This document shows, one piece after another, positions 1-6,707 of a DNA stretch of 8,976 bases. The position numbers were made by a program, and so were the translations under genes. Source of the stretch: an uncultured Bacteroidales bacterium (GTDB lineage Bacteria; Bacteroidota; Bacteroidia; Bacteroidales; UBA932); assembly GCA_946405485.1 (NCBI GenBank), contig CAMJHJ010000088.1, forward strand, positions 1 through 8,976, in the 5' to 3' direction. The stretch's first letter is position 1, and every line of letters begins with the position of its first letter. The notes beneath the pieces are model-generated. The model saw nothing but the letters and a program-made list of their open reading frames with translations. It was not told the origin of the DNA and did no database searches.

Positions 1-561
1 GAAGGAAAGGCCGATCCCAATCAGGACCAGGCCGCCGGCGATTTCAGCCCAATGGCCGAGGTGACGGCCCAGGACCTTCCCGCCCAGCAGGCCGGCAACG
101 ACGGAGAGTGCCGTTACGGCAAATACGGAGACGAACAGCGGACAGATCGAGGAGAAAGCGCGCGATGTTTCGACCATCGACTCGGAAACGCCCACCGCGA
201 GCGCATCGATACTGGTCGCCACCCCGCTCAGCACGACGTTCCGGAAACCGTCCAGCCGCACCGACTCTGCAGGGCAGCTCCCCCGCAACGCCCGGATACC
301 TTCAAGCAGCATCCCGCCGCCCACATACAGGAGCAGCAGGAAACCTATCCAGTGCGATATCTTTTCGATGAATCCGACAAAGACATTGCCGAACGCCCAG
401 CCCGCAAGCAACAGTCCGGACTGGATCACGGCGAAAGCGAGCGCGATGCCGGAGACCGTCTTCCATGACAGACGCCTCAGCGTCACCCCCGAGCAAAGCG
501 TGCAGGCAAAACAGTCCGCGCACAGCGAAACCGCTATCAATACCGCTTCCCAGATACCCAT
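1..561 (-). CDS. mntP: Manganese efflux pump MntP (3' end outside window)
   Basis: Small inner-membrane exporter that removes excess Mn(II) from the cytoplasm. The 187 visible codons run open to the left edge; the E. coli protein is about 188 residues, so only a short C-terminal tail should be missing. The two halves carry the family's conserved acidic helices: SLCADCFACTL (Asp16) and ATSIDALAVGVS (Asp119). Most of the protein is hydrophobic, with roughly six membrane segments, and it ends in the typical AEIAGGLVLIGIGL stretch (about residues 172-185). The ATG at 561 lies 6 nt after the recR stop, so the gene is probably translated from recR mRNA. No manganese riboswitch or separate promoter is visible in this tiny gap. 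The assignment follows from residue-by-residue resemblance to remembered MntP/DUF204 sequences; ion specificity is inferred. Overlapping frames in this stretch are composition shadows. Confidence 0.9.
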   Translation of the reverse strand, partial: MGIWEAVLIAVSLCADCFACTLCSGVTLRRLSWKTVSGIALAFAVIQSGLLLAGWAFGNVFVGFIEKISHWIGFLLLLYVGGGMLLEGIRALRGSCPAESVRLDGFRNVVLSGVATSIDALAVGVSESMVETSRAFSSICPLFVSVFAVTALSVVAGLLGGKVLGRHLGHWAEIAGGLVLIGIGLSF

Positions 562-567
562 CACTGA

Positions 568-1242
568 TCAAGGCTTAAACAACTGACGGTTGATGATCGA
601 GCGCCCCAGCGTCAGCGCGTCGGCATACTCCAGATCATCCCCGAAGCCCAGGCCGCGCGCCAGCGTGGAGACCTTTACGCCCAGAGGCGCGATCTGCCGG
701 TAAATATAAAAAGATGTGGTCTCCCCTTCCACGTCGCCGCTCAGCGCCAGGATCACTTCCACCTGCGGCTCGGCGGGAACCCGCGGTCCGTCCATCCCGT
801 GCCTGGCAGCCTCCGGCTCGTTCTCCCCGGTCAAACGCTGCAGCCGCTCAACCAGCTGGCGGATGGTCAAGTCGGAAGGTCCCACGCCTCCGATCGGCGA
901 AATGATGCCGCCCAGCACATGGTAAACGCCTCCGTATTGGCCTGTGGCCTCGATGCTCATCACGTCCCGCACGCTCTCCACCACGCAGATCAGGCGGTGG
1001 TCCCGGCGGGTGTCGGAGCAGATCGAACAGATATCGTCGTCCGAGAGCATCATGCACTCCCGGCAATACTTCACCTCATCGGCCAGGCGGTCGATGGCCT
1101 GCGTGAAATGGTGCACGTTCTCCTTCGGCTGTTTCAGCAGGTGCAGGGCCAGCCGGAGCGCGCTGCGAGAGCCCACGCCCGGAAGCGAACCGATCGCCTC
1201 GACGGCATTTTCCAGAAGCTTGGAAGGATACTTTTCATTCAT
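568..1242 (-). CDS. recR: Recombination mediator protein RecR
   Basis: RecR works with RecO (and RecF) to load RecA onto gapped DNA during recombinational repair. Domains in order: N-terminal helix-hairpin-helix (LPGVGSRSA, residues 20-28), a four-cysteine zinc finger (Cys60, Cys63, Cys72, Cys75), a Toprim domain beginning at CVVESVRDV (Glu89) and containing DVEGE (170-174), then the C-terminal ARG..GDDLEYAD..TLGRSI segment. The protein has 224 residues against about 200 for most RecR. The excess is a hydrophilic insert at about residues 138-160 inside the Toprim domain, with the frame intact on both sides. The start is the ATG at 1242, giving MNEKYPSKLL, the usual Bacteroidetes beginning. 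The gene overlaps the 3' end of the upstream kinase gene by 8 nt, and mntP begins 6 nt after its stop, pointing to translational coupling. Confidence 0.95.
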   Translation of the reverse strand: MNEKYPSKLLENAVEAIGSLPGVGSRSALRLALHLLKQPKENVHHFTQAIDRLADEVKYCRECMMLSDDDICSICSDTRRDHRLICVVESVRDVMSIEATGQYGGVYHVLGGIISPIGGVGPSDLTIRQLVERLQRLTGENEPEAARHGMDGPRVPAEPQVEVILALSGDVEGETTSFYIYRQIAPLGVKVSTLARGLGFGDDLEYADALTLGRSIINRQLFKP

Positions 1243-2053
1243 AATGGTAACGGACCAGACTGTCTATGATATCGTCCTGGAAGCAGGAAATGCGGATGCC
1301 GTATCCGGCTGCCACCGGTTCAAACAGTTCGCGTGCCGCTTTTCCGAAGCCGCCCACCACCCCGACAGGCCAGCGGGCAACGTCATACTGCAGCAGGCAA
1401 CGCTCGCAGAAGGCCCTGAAATTGGCCTCCACGAGGTCGCGGGCATATCCGGGCTCACTTGCGTGCGAAAGGATCCAGGGCGCGAAAGACCCGAGGTATG
1501 CAGCTGGTGCGGGGCTTTTGTATACCTCCCGGACCACCGTCAGATAATCCACCTTGAATGCGGCGGCGAACTCCTCCGACAGCGCCTGCGGGACCAGACC
1601 CTTCAGGAAATCGGACATGAACAGGCGTCCCAGCGCCGCTCCCCCGCCCTCGTCGCCGAGGATGAAACCCGCAGAACGGACATTCTTCACGATCGTTTCT
1701 CCGTCGAAAAAGCAGCTGTTGGAACCTGTGCCCAGGATGGCCGCAATGCCCGGACGGTGTCCGCAGACAGCACGGGCGGCCGCCAGCAGGTCCGATGCAC
1801 ACTCCACCCTGGCTCCGGGAAACAGCGATGAGACTTCGTCCTCCAGCATGCCGGCGGCATAGAAGTACACGCGCTCGAGCCGTTCACCGGATGGATTCAG
1901 TTCCGACAGGGCCTGCGTGATGCGCTCCTCGACGGTCGCACGGGCGATCGAAGCGACATTGACGCCGCCCGTACGGGCCTTCGTGACCCGCCCCTGCGCA
2001 TCGATCGCACGCCAGCGCGTATTCGTCGCTCCCGCGTCCGCAATCAGGATCAT
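1235..2053 (-). CDS. BadF/BadG/BcrA/BcrD-type ATPase, N-acetylglucosamine kinase-like
   Basis: Cytoplasmic sugar kinase of the ASKHA (actin/hexokinase/Hsp70) fold, 272 residues. Visible landmarks are the phosphate-1 loop DAGATNTRW (6-14), a likely catalytic Asp in ASDLLAAARA (Asp88), the phosphate-2 loop GTGSNS (108-113), the family motif GDEGGGAALGR (133-143) and the adenosine-site motif VGGFGKAARELF (233-244). This arrangement matches the BadF/BadG/BcrA/BcrD family, whose short single-domain members in Bacteroidetes are usually labelled N-acetylglucosamine kinases. Such an enzyme would phosphorylate amino sugars recovered from cell wall or host glycans; the exact substrate is inferred. The start ATG is 3 nt from the stop of the FKBP gene and the end overlaps recR by 8 nt, so it sits within the co-transcribed block. 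No sugar-specific neighbour is present to confirm the substrate. Confidence 0.82.
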   Translation of the reverse strand: MILIADAGATNTRWRAIDAQGRVTKARTGGVNVASIARATVEERITQALSELNPSGERLERVYFYAAGMLEDEVSSLFPGARVECASDLLAAARAVCGHRPGIAAILGTGSNSCFFDGETIVKNVRSAGFILGDEGGGAALGRLFMSDFLKGLVPQALSEEFAAAFKVDYLTVVREVYKSPAPAAYLGSFAPWILSHASEPGYARDLVEANFRAFCERCLLQYDVARWPVGVVGGFGKAARELFEPVAAGYGIRISCFQDDIIDSLVRYHYE

Positions 2054-2056
2054 AAA

Positions 2057-2662
2057 TTACAGGACGGCAATGAGTTCAACAACGAAAGTAAGTGCGGCAC
2101 AAGGCGGGATGGCGCCGTGCGCACCCGCTTCGCCATACGCGAGTTGATACGGGATGTAGAGCTCCCACTTGGAGCCTTCCGGCATCAGCTGGAGCGCTTC
2201 AGTCCAGCCTGCGATGACCTGGTTGACGCCGAACACCGCGGGCTCGCCGCGCTGATAGGAACTGTCGAACACCCGGCCGTCCACGAACTTGCCTTCGTAG
2301 TGGCAGCGGACCTTGCTCGCAGGGCCCGGGGTCTTGCCAAACCCGGCTTTCAGGATCTTGTACTGCAAACCGCTGGGAAGAACCTTGACGCCTTCGCGGG
2401 TCGCGTTGACCTTGAGGAAAGCCTCACCTTCCTCTTTCATCTTGCCGGCGATCTCCGCCGCTTCGACGGCCTGGCGTTTCTCCAAGTCCTTGAAGAAAGC
2501 ATCCAAGGCTGCCCCGGCCTCTTCGATCGAAAGGGCGGGTTTTGCTCCCGTCATCATCGCCTCCAGTCCGGCGCGGAAATCATCGAAATCCAGCCGGGTG
2601 ACGCCCGACTGCATCAGGTTGTTGGCAATGCTCATACCGAGCGCATAACTTGTCTTATCCAT
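2057..2662 (-). CDS. FKBP-type peptidyl-prolyl cis-trans isomerase (FklB/FkpA-like)
   Basis: Catalyses cis-trans isomerisation of Xaa-Pro bonds and assists protein folding. The 201 residues divide into an N-terminal helical dimerisation domain (about 1-90, beginning MDKTSYALGMSIANNL, typical of FKBP_N) and a C-terminal FKBP catalytic domain (about 95-201). The active-site pattern is present: HYEG (Tyr122), VFDSS (Phe132-Asp133), QVIAGW (Val149, Ile150, Trp153), AYGE (Tyr176) and the final LTFVVELI strand. There is no signal peptide or lipobox, and the length matches the cytoplasmic E. coli FklB (about 206 residues), so a cytoplasmic role is more likely than a periplasmic FkpA role. It starts 19 nt after the upstream DUF4230 gene, the largest gap in the cluster. 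I see no promoter in that gap. The kinase gene follows after 3 nt. Confidence 0.92.
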   Translation of the reverse strand: MDKTSYALGMSIANNLMQSGVTRLDFDDFRAGLEAMMTGAKPALSIEEAGAALDAFFKDLEKRQAVEAAEIAGKMKEEGEAFLKVNATREGVKVLPSGLQYKILKAGFGKTPGPASKVRCHYEGKFVDGRVFDSSYQRGEPAVFGVNQVIAGWTEALQLMPEGSKWELYIPYQLAYGEAGAHGAIPPCAALTFVVELIAVL

Positions 2663-2681
2663 AATCTTTTACAGTTGATAT

Positions 2682-3323
2682 TCAATTATCTCCCACAGGA
2701 AGTGGCAGCGAATGCGGGACCACGACGACCTCCCGGTAGCCGAAGGAACGCAGCATGCGGTCCAGCTGCCGTCCCGCCGACTCGGAGGCCTTGTCCAGCA
2801 AGCCGGCGGCCAGGGCGTCCCGCCGGATGGTCTCCTTGGCCCTCGACTCGAGCGCCACGACCTCCTCGTGGGACCATTTCCCGTCCTCTACAAAAATCTC
2901 ATAATCCGAGGGATTGAGGATGACCTCGAACAACTCCGGCTCCGGCAGACGGACCATGACCGTGTCACCATGCATCGTGAAGGCGTCATCAGCCAGTTTC
3001 GAAAGGTCGATGCCGGCACGGGCCTTTCCATGCGAAATGATGCAGATCTCATCGTCAGGGAGCGGAAGACTGCGGGTGAGAGCGCTTGCAGGCCTGGGTT
3101 TGGAGGCCTTCAGGACGACCTCGTCATAGTAGCTGGCTGTCACCAGGGAAGCCATCGCCCGGACCTGGGTCACGATGGTCTCCGTATCCTGAGCCTTCAA
3201 CCCCCGGCGCGGCGCGCCATTCCCACGGAGGCTGCCGGCCAGCCGGAGCAGCAACAGAATGGCAATAATGACCAGGATGAGCTCGAAGGCCCGGATCAAC
3301 AGGCGGAAGGACTTCTCATTCAT
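2682..3323 (-). CDS. DUF4230 family protein, membrane-anchored
   Basis: Protein of unknown function, 213 residues, resembling the DUF4230 family. Residues 12-29 form one strongly hydrophobic helix (FELILVIIAILLLLRLAG) preceded by a short charged N-terminus, giving a single N-terminal membrane anchor. The rest would face the periplasm. After the anchor come a basic linker, an ALVTASYYDEVVL segment, a short strand region with KARAGIDLSKL, and a helical C-terminus ending RQLDRMLRSFGYREVVVV. The same order appears in the preceding gene (LVTCEYTVSKVI, LKAGVDMTAY, FDSLLRSLGYEDISIYF), so the two look like diverged tandem paralogues. Its ATG overlaps the stop of that gene in ATGA (4 nt). A joint role at the cell envelope is inferred; no catalytic residues are evident. 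Confidence 0.72.
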   Translation of the reverse strand: MNEKSFRLLIRAFELILVIIAILLLLRLAGSLRGNGAPRRGLKAQDTETIVTQVRAMASLVTASYYDEVVLKASKPRPASALTRSLPLPDDEICIISHGKARAGIDLSKLADDAFTMHGDTVMVRLPEPELFEVILNPSDYEIFVEDGKWSHEEVVALESRAKETIRRDALAAGLLDKASESAGRQLDRMLRSFGYREVVVVPHSLPLPVGDN

Positions 3324-3889
3324 AACGAATCGAAATAAATGCTGATGTCCTCATAGCCGAGGGAACGCAGCAGGGAATCAAAGAAAGCGAGCGCATTCTG
3401 GCGCGCATCCCGGATGATGCCCATCTTGGGCACGTCCAGCAGGATCGCTTCCTCACCCTGACGGAGCAGGCGTCCCCGCTCCTCGGCGCTGAATTCGTCC
3501 CGCAGGCCGGTCACGCGGCTGTACACCTGACGGATCTCCTCCACGGGAATGTTGACAGACAGGATCTTGGGTGCAGGCAAGACCAGGATGACAGACTTCT
3601 TTTCCTTGTCAACGACGGTCTTATCCGGATTATAGGCGGTCATGTCGACACCGGCCTTCAGATAAGCGTTACAGCAGAAGAGGATCTTCCGGTCCCCGAT
3701 CTTCCAGGGTACCATGTCATCGGCCTTGATCACCTTGGAAACCGTATATTCGCAGGTGACCAGTTCCCCGGCGGCGCTCAGTTCCCGCAGGGACTCCTCG
3801 GCCGTACGGTGACGCGGATGGCAGGACGCCGACAGCAGCAGCGTCCCGGCCAGCACGGCCGCAATCCCTATGTTCCGGAACAGGCGCAT
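3320..3889 (-). CDS. DUF4230 family protein, probable lipoprotein
   Basis: Protein of unknown function, 189 residues from the chosen start, belonging by resemblance to DUF4230. An in-frame ATG lies upstream at 3967, but it would place 26 residues of poorly plausible sequence (MWAGVRRPGPALF...) inside the PII-like gene. The ATG at 3889 is preferred because it shares one base with the upstream stop (TGATG) and directly gives a secretion signal: MRLFRN, a hydrophobic core at 7-19, then LLLSASC with Cys23 as likely lipidation site. The lipobox is imperfect, having Ser rather than Leu at -3. Conserved-looking blocks shared with the next gene are LVTCEYTVSKVI (43-54), LKAGVDMTAY (77-86) and the C-terminal SLGYEDISIYF. 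It also holds a Cys-Cys pair in ILFCCNAY. Its stop overlaps the next start in ATGA, consistent with coordinated synthesis of the two proteins. Confidence 0.72.
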   Translation of the reverse strand: MRLFRNIGIAAVLAGTLLLSASCHPRHRTAEESLRELSAAGELVTCEYTVSKVIKADDMVPWKIGDRKILFCCNAYLKAGVDMTAYNPDKTVVDKEKKSVILVLPAPKILSVNIPVEEIRQVYSRVTGLRDEFSAEERGRLLRQGEEAILLDVPKMGIIRDARQNALAFFDSLLRSLGYEDISIYFDSL

Positions 3890-4203
3890 CAGTCTTCCTT
3901 GAGGGTGGTCGCCCGGCTGACGGGCAGCGAAAAGAGCAGGCCCTGGGCGTCGGACGCCGGCCCACATTCCTTATAAACAGCCTTCATGATCGCATCCTTG
4001 ACTGCTTCCAGAGCCACGATCATGACGATTTCTTTATCGGGCCGGATCGTGATATTGAAAAACTCTTCCGACTCAGGATTGGCCGTTCCCCGGGCCCGGA
4101 CGATGGTTCCGCCCTTGGCTCCGGCGGACCTGGCCGCCTCCATCACATTCTGGGAGTAACCTGCGTTCACGACGCAGAGCAACAGTTCATATTTGGATTC
4201 CAT
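3889..4203 (-). CDS. PII-like signalling protein (second of pair)
   Basis: Small cytoplasmic protein of 104 residues with a PII (GlnB-like) ferredoxin-type fold. The first strand is YELLLCVVNAGYSQNV (5-20), followed by a helix, AKGGTIVRARGTANPESEEFF (T-loop region about 36-50), the strand KEIVMIVAL (57-65), a helix VKDAIMKAVYK and the closing GLLFSLPVSRATTL (88-101). The T-loop is short and I do not see the tyrosine used for uridylylation in classical GlnB, so control by GlnD is unlikely. It starts 1 nt after the first PII-like gene and its stop shares a base with the next start. Standing beside a DUF1538 membrane protein, it is most plausibly a nucleotide-sensing regulator of that protein rather than a nitrogen regulator acting on glutamine synthetase. 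The partner and ligand are inferred, not visible. Confidence 0.8.
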   Translation of the reverse strand: MESKYELLLCVVNAGYSQNVMEAARSAGAKGGTIVRARGTANPESEEFFNITIRPDKEIVMIVALEAVKDAIMKAVYKECGPASDAQGLLFSLPVSRATTLKED

Positions 4204-4204
4204 A

Positions 4205-4576
4205 TCACAGTTCCTCCTTGACAGTTCTTTTATCGTTACTTAAAAATCCATAGACCAGGGTGCCGATCACGCTGGAAAGCGGGACGGTATAAGCGATCCC
4301 CTTGTAATCCTTCCCCTTTTTGAACGTCTCATCCAGCAATTCAATCAAGGCGGCGGCCTGGTCATGACGCACGACGCTGACGATCATGGACTTGGGACGC
4401 TCCGTCAGGCCCAGGTAATCCAGAATCAGATGCGTGGTACCTTTGGCCGGCACCGCCAGCTGGAGATTGGACCGATGGGACTGGATGATGCGGGTATAAT
4501 AGGCTGCTTTCTTGTTGTGGACAATGGCAAAAAGCAGTTCCAGCTTCATCGGGGCTATATTTCTTGTCTGATCCAT
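4205..4576 (-). CDS. PII-like signalling protein (first of pair)
   Basis: Small cytoplasmic protein of 123 residues with a PII-like fold. It shows strand KLELLFAIVHNKKA (11-24), a helix, LAVPAKGTTHLILDYLGL (40-57, T-loop region), the strand PKSMIVSVVR (61-70), a helix DQAAALIELLDETF and the PII-type closing segment KGIAYTVPLSSVIG (92-105). The start at 4576 is taken because it lies 1 nt after the stop of the DUF1538 gene; the frame stays open upstream to an ATG at 4654, but that would run inside the DUF1538 gene. A later ATG at 4549 (MKLELLF) is also possible and begins right at the fold. The protein differs clearly from the second PII-like protein next to it, so the two probably have distinct roles or form a mixed trimer. 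Regulation of the DUF1538 protein is inferred from gene order. Confidence 0.8.
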   Translation of the reverse strand: MDQTRNIAPMKLELLFAIVHNKKAAYYTRIIQSHRSNLQLAVPAKGTTHLILDYLGLTERPKSMIVSVVRHDQAAALIELLDETFKKGKDYKGIAYTVPLSSVIGTLVYGFLSNDKRTVKEEL

Positions 4577-4577
4577 A

Positions 4578-6143
4578 CTATTCAAAATAAATGATTTGGT
4601 CGTCCGCGGCGGCCAGGATGCGGCGCATCGCTGCATTGTCGCGGGCACGGACACTGACCACGGACTTGAATCCGAGGCACTGGATGGTGATGAGCGGAGT
4701 CATGGCCACCATGGCCACCACGCCGAATGCGAAATCCAGCACGGCCGACTCACCTTGCAGGGATACGCAGGAGCCGATGACGAGCGGCAGGATGAAACTC
4801 GAGGTCAGCGGGCCGCTGGCCACACCGCCGGAGTCGAAAGCGATCGCCGTGTATAATCTCGGCACGAAGAAAGAGAGGCCCAGCGAAAGAAGGTATCCGG
4901 GCACCAGATAGTATAACAGCGAAAAACCGTAGTACACGCGCAGGACGGACAGTCCGATGGATACGCCCACACCGATGGAAAGGGCGAGCATCATCTGCGT
5001 CCTGCCGACTTCGCCGCCGGTGATTTCCGCAACCTGGTTATTGAGCACATGGACGGCCGGCTCGGCGAGTACGACCACCATGCCCAAGAGGAAAGCGAAT
5101 GCGATCAGCAGTGCCGGACTGCTGGCTGCCAGCTGGACGCCGATCTTGTATCCGATCGGCATGAAGGCCATCGATACGGCGACCAGGAACAGGACCAGCC
5201 CGATGAAAGTATAAAGGATGCCGAAAAGGATCTGGCCGATTTTCGACATCGGAAGTTTTAGGATCAACGCCTGCAGGATGAAAAACACCGCCGTTACGAG
5301 CACCAGCGAGCGCCCGACCTCCAACATCGTATGGCTGAACAGCGGTCCCGCCCCCCCGGCGAGCACCGTTTCCATCGAATAATCCGGAACTGCGAAAGTC
5401 AGATCACCCTTGGCCATCATCGAAAGGATCAGCACCGCGACGATGGGGCCGACGGAGCAAAGGGCGATCAGGCCGAAGCCGTTCTCATTGGCGCCACGGC
5501 CGCCCACGGTCAAGGCGATGCCCACGCCCAGCGCCATGATGAACGGCACTGTCACGGGTCCGGTCGTCACGCCGCCCGAATCGAAAGACATGGGAAGGAA
5601 AGAACCCTTGCCGCCCTGGATCAGCAGCGCTGCCAGGCAGAACAGGACCATGTAACTGAACAACAGGATGCCTGTCAGGTCCAGGTGGAAGACGATCTTG
5701 AGGACGGCCAGCAGAAGGAACAGGCCTACGCCCACGCCGACCGTCACGACCAGCAAGGTGCCGTTCATCACGGCGCTGACCTGCCCCGCCAGCACGGATA
5801 AATCCGGCTCAGCCACGGTGATCAGCAGACCCATCACGAAACAGACGCCCAGCAGGATGCCCAGTTTCCGGGATTTGGTCAGGCCTTCTCCGATATACTG
5901 TCCCATAGGGGTCATCGCCATATCGGCGCCCAGGTTGAACAGGCTGATACCCAGGATGAGCAGGATTTCCGCTCCTGCGAACACGGCCAGTTCGTGGGTC
6001 GAGATATCCACCCAGGGCGTCACGGACAGGATAAAGACCAGCAGGCTGACCGGAACGACCGATGCCAAGGCTTCCTTCAACTTGTCCAGCAAGGATTTCC
6101 AAAGGTCCCGGGAAACGGGATTATTATTCTCCGTAATTGCCAT
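4578..6143 (-). CDS. DUF1538 family integral membrane protein (putative transporter)
   Basis: Polytopic membrane protein of 521 residues, about 12-14 predicted membrane segments, with no assigned substrate. It is an internal duplication with a period of about 250 residues. Three paired motifs show this: MTPMGQYIGEGL (77) with FMPIGYKIGVQL (327), AEPDLSVLAGQV (111) with AEPAVHVLNNQV (360), and FDSGGVTTGPVTVPFI (187) with FDSGGVASGPLTSSFI (437). The conserved Glu-Pro and Asp-Ser-Gly-Gly groups inside membrane stretches resemble the paired broken-helix sites of secondary transporters, so ion or solute transport is a reasonable inference. The N-terminus (about 1-27) is polar and the C-terminus after about 493 is a charged cytoplasmic tail. 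The gene starts 6 nt after nadD and is followed at once by two PII-like genes, the likely regulators. Family recognition is firm; function is not known. Confidence 0.87.
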   Translation of the reverse strand: MAITENNNPVSRDLWKSLLDKLKEALASVVPVSLLVFILSVTPWVDISTHELAVFAGAEILLILGISLFNLGADMAMTPMGQYIGEGLTKSRKLGILLGVCFVMGLLITVAEPDLSVLAGQVSAVMNGTLLVVTVGVGVGLFLLLAVLKIVFHLDLTGILLFSYMVLFCLAALLIQGGKGSFLPMSFDSGGVTTGPVTVPFIMALGVGIALTVGGRGANENGFGLIALCSVGPIVAVLILSMMAKGDLTFAVPDYSMETVLAGGAGPLFSHTMLEVGRSLVLVTAVFFILQALILKLPMSKIGQILFGILYTFIGLVLFLVAVSMAFMPIGYKIGVQLAASSPALLIAFAFLLGMVVVLAEPAVHVLNNQVAEITGGEVGRTQMMLALSIGVGVSIGLSVLRVYYGFSLLYYLVPGYLLSLGLSFFVPRLYTAIAFDSGGVASGPLTSSFILPLVIGSCVSLQGESAVLDFAFGVVAMVAMTPLITIQCLGFKSVVSVRARDNAAMRRILAAADDQIIYFE

Positions 6144-6149
6144 TTCTTC

Positions 6150-6707
6150 CTACATCAGATATCCATTCATGTCTTCACCGCGGGATAGGGCTTCCCGGAT
6201 CTGCGTCGAGGAGATGTCCACCAGCGGACAGTCCAACAGGGTGATGCGGTACGAGGGATCCTCCTCCAGCAACTCCGCACGCAAGGCGTCGCTGTCAAAG
6301 CCCCGGCGGGGATAGACGGCCACGCCGTATTCGGTCAGGATGCGGCGGTATTCCTTCCACCGTCGGATACCGGCGAGATTGTCTCCGCCGATCACGAGGA
6401 CGAACGAATTGCCGGGCTCCTGACGGCGGAGCGTGTCCAGCGTTCGGATCGTAAAACTGGGCGGAGGCATGCGCAGCTCGATGTCGTCCAGCCATACGCG
6501 CAGTTCCGGATGGCGCCGCAGGGCAGTCAGGGCCGCCAGATAACGTTCCTTGCCTGTCCGGGCCGCCTCCGCATCCTTCAGGGGATTCTGCGGGGATACG
6601 ACCAGATAGGTCCAGTCCGCGCCCTCCCAGGCGGACAGCGTCCGCATGATGGCCAGGTGTCCTACGTGCAGGGGGTTGAACGAACCCGAATAGACGGCGA
6701 TCCTCAT
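6150..6707 (-). CDS. nadD: Nicotinate-nucleotide adenylyltransferase
   Basis: Joins nicotinate mononucleotide to the AMP part of ATP, giving deamido-NAD in the NAD synthesis pathway. The 185 residues carry the nucleotidyltransferase signature GSFNPLHVGH (8-17, His14 and His17 for ATP binding), the NadD-type SPQNPLK substrate loop (38-44), VIGGDN (105-110), and the second ATP motif ISSTQIRE (165-172). The C-terminus ends soon after (NGYLM), slightly shorter than many NadD proteins, but all catalytic motifs are present. The start ATG overlaps the gmk stop in ATGA (4 nt); gmk followed by nadD is an arrangement I recall from other Bacteroidetes. The DUF1538 gene begins 6 nt downstream. PPAT (CoaD) is the main alternative in this fold but lacks the SPQNPLK loop. 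Confidence 0.94.
   Translation of the reverse strand: MRIAVYSGSFNPLHVGHLAIMRTLSAWEGADWTYLVVSPQNPLKDAEAARTGKERYLAALTALRRHPELRVWLDDIELRMPPPSFTIRTLDTLRRQEPGNSFVLVIGGDNLAGIRRWKEYRRILTEYGVAVYPRRGFDSDALRAELLEEDPSYRITLLDCPLVDISSTQIREALSRGEDMNGYLM

Noticed and set aside
52..468. 138-codon plus-strand frame and an 89-codon minus-strand frame (302-571) at the left edge
   Set aside because: The true frame here is the open-ended mntP frame on the minus strand, which has the full MntP motif set; the others are rich in Arg, Gln and Pro without structure.
944..1831. 295-codon plus-strand open frame across recR and the kinase gene
   Set aside because: It spans two clearly recognised genes on the other strand and has no domain-like sequence; it is an artefact of GC-rich codon use.
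3890..3967. N-terminal extension of the DUF4230 lipoprotein from the ATG at 3967
   Set aside because: It would overlap the PII-like gene by 79 nt and bury the secretion signal; the ATG at 3889 gives an immediate signal peptide and a TGATG junction.
4577..4654. N-terminal extension of the first PII-like protein from the ATG at 4654
   Set aside because: The added 26 residues lie inside the DUF1538 coding region and have no PII-like sequence; the ATG at 4576 sits 1 nt after the upstream stop.
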